DNA of 5,352 nt. Origin: Deltaproteobacteria bacterium. Lineage in GTDB: Bacteria > Desulfobacterota > GWC2-55-46 > UBA9637. The notes under the pieces are model-generated. The model saw only the letters and a list, made by a program, of their open reading frames with translations, did no database searches and was not told where the DNA came from. Position 1 is the stretch's first letter; each line of letters opens with the position of its first letter. The DNA is taken from assembly GCA_016234985.1 (NCBI GenBank), contig JACRNK010000070.1:1-5352 (forward strand), written 5' to 3'. Shown one piece after another: positions 5,039-5,352 of this stretch. The translations under genes were made by a program, and so were the position numbers.

Positions 5039-5352
5039 ATGAATCTCCTGACCATATTTGATTTTACAAAAGAAGAAATAGATACCATCTTTCAAAAGGC
5101 CGCACTTCTTAAAGCGAGGCATAAGCAGGGCATCCCGCATCATCCTTTGATCGGCAAGACCATTGCGCTTATCTTTGAAAAGGCGTCAACGAGGACGCGG
5201 GTTTCTTTTGAAACCGCCATGTATCAACTCGGTGGCAACGCCATTTTCATAAGCCAGAGGGATTCGCAGATAGGCCGCGGCGAACCCATAAAAGACACGG
5301 CGCGGGTGTTGTCGCGCTATGTTGACGGCGTTGTCATCAGGACATTCGGCCA
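5039..5352 (+). CDS. argF: Ornithine carbamoyltransferase, N-terminal part (3' end outside window)
   Basis: Transfers the carbamoyl group from carbamoyl phosphate to ornithine, giving citrulline, in cytoplasmic arginine synthesis. The visible 104 residues run from MNLLTIFDFTKEEIDTIF to VVIRTFG and stop at the window edge; the family is about 300-330 residues, so about one third is present. The carbamoyl-phosphate site STRTR is at 50-54, inside FEKASTRTRVSFETAM. The family block with GRGEPIKDTARVLSRY (79-94) and the conserved Arg of VVIRTFG (101) follow. The ATG at 5039-5041 is the only reasonable start, because an in-frame TAA sits at 5030-5032. No good Shine-Dalgarno sequence precedes it; the upstream bases are A-rich (AGATAAAAACAA). 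It is divergent from the helicase and continues the arg gene set. Aspartate carbamoyltransferase is the related alternative, but its usual STRTRTSFE-type block and the arg context favour ArgF. Confidence 0.94.
   Translation, partial: MNLLTIFDFTKEEIDTIFQKAALLKARHKQGIPHHPLIGKTIALIFEKASTRTRVSFETAMYQLGGNAIFISQRDSQIGRGEPIKDTARVLSRYVDGVVIRTFG

Overview
The window looks like chromosome of a free-living bacterium that makes its own arginine. It is probably an environmental or metagenome-derived genome: G+C is moderate, with hand-counted 60-base lines mostly 37-53%. Gene styles recall Nitrospirota or delta-proteobacterial lineages, but I cannot place it firmly. Protein identities rest on recognisable family motifs; no database search was possible.

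Layout from left to right: the 3' two thirds of argB (N-acetylglutamate kinase, cut by the window edge); prmC (release-factor glutamine methyltransferase), broken by a 70-bp tandem duplication; a possible 25-residue small ORF; a hicB-hicA toxin-antitoxin pair; argD (acetylornithine aminotransferase, probably starting at TTG 2239); an RhlB/RhlE-like DEAD-box RNA helicase on the minus strand, convergent with argD; and the first 104 codons of argF (ornithine carbamoyltransferase), divergent from the helicase. No rRNA, tRNA, CRISPR array or insertion sequence was seen, and no stretch over 300 bases lacks a gene.

argB, argD and argF supply three steps of the arginine pathway: phosphorylation of N-acetylglutamate, transamination to N-acetylornithine, and carbamoylation of ornithine. 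They look like a dispersed arg cluster with two interruptions, prmC plus hicBA between argB and argD, and an inverted helicase gene between argD and argF. The inversion separates argF from any read-through from argD. The 118-bp helicase-argF gap accordingly carries a strong candidate promoter for the helicase, a candidate promoter for argF, and an inverted repeat overlapping both.

The most unusual feature is in prmC. Two adjacent 70-bp copies differ at one synonymous third-codon position. Because 70 is not a multiple of three, the second copy shifts the frame and truncates the protein before its NPPY catalytic motif. Removing one copy restores a normal 294-residue PrmC. This could be a real disruption or switch, but a strain-collapsing assembly error fits at least as well. 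Two heptamer tandem arrays lie close by, one in the argB-prmC spacer and one inside prmC. I see no convincing new multi-gene system here.
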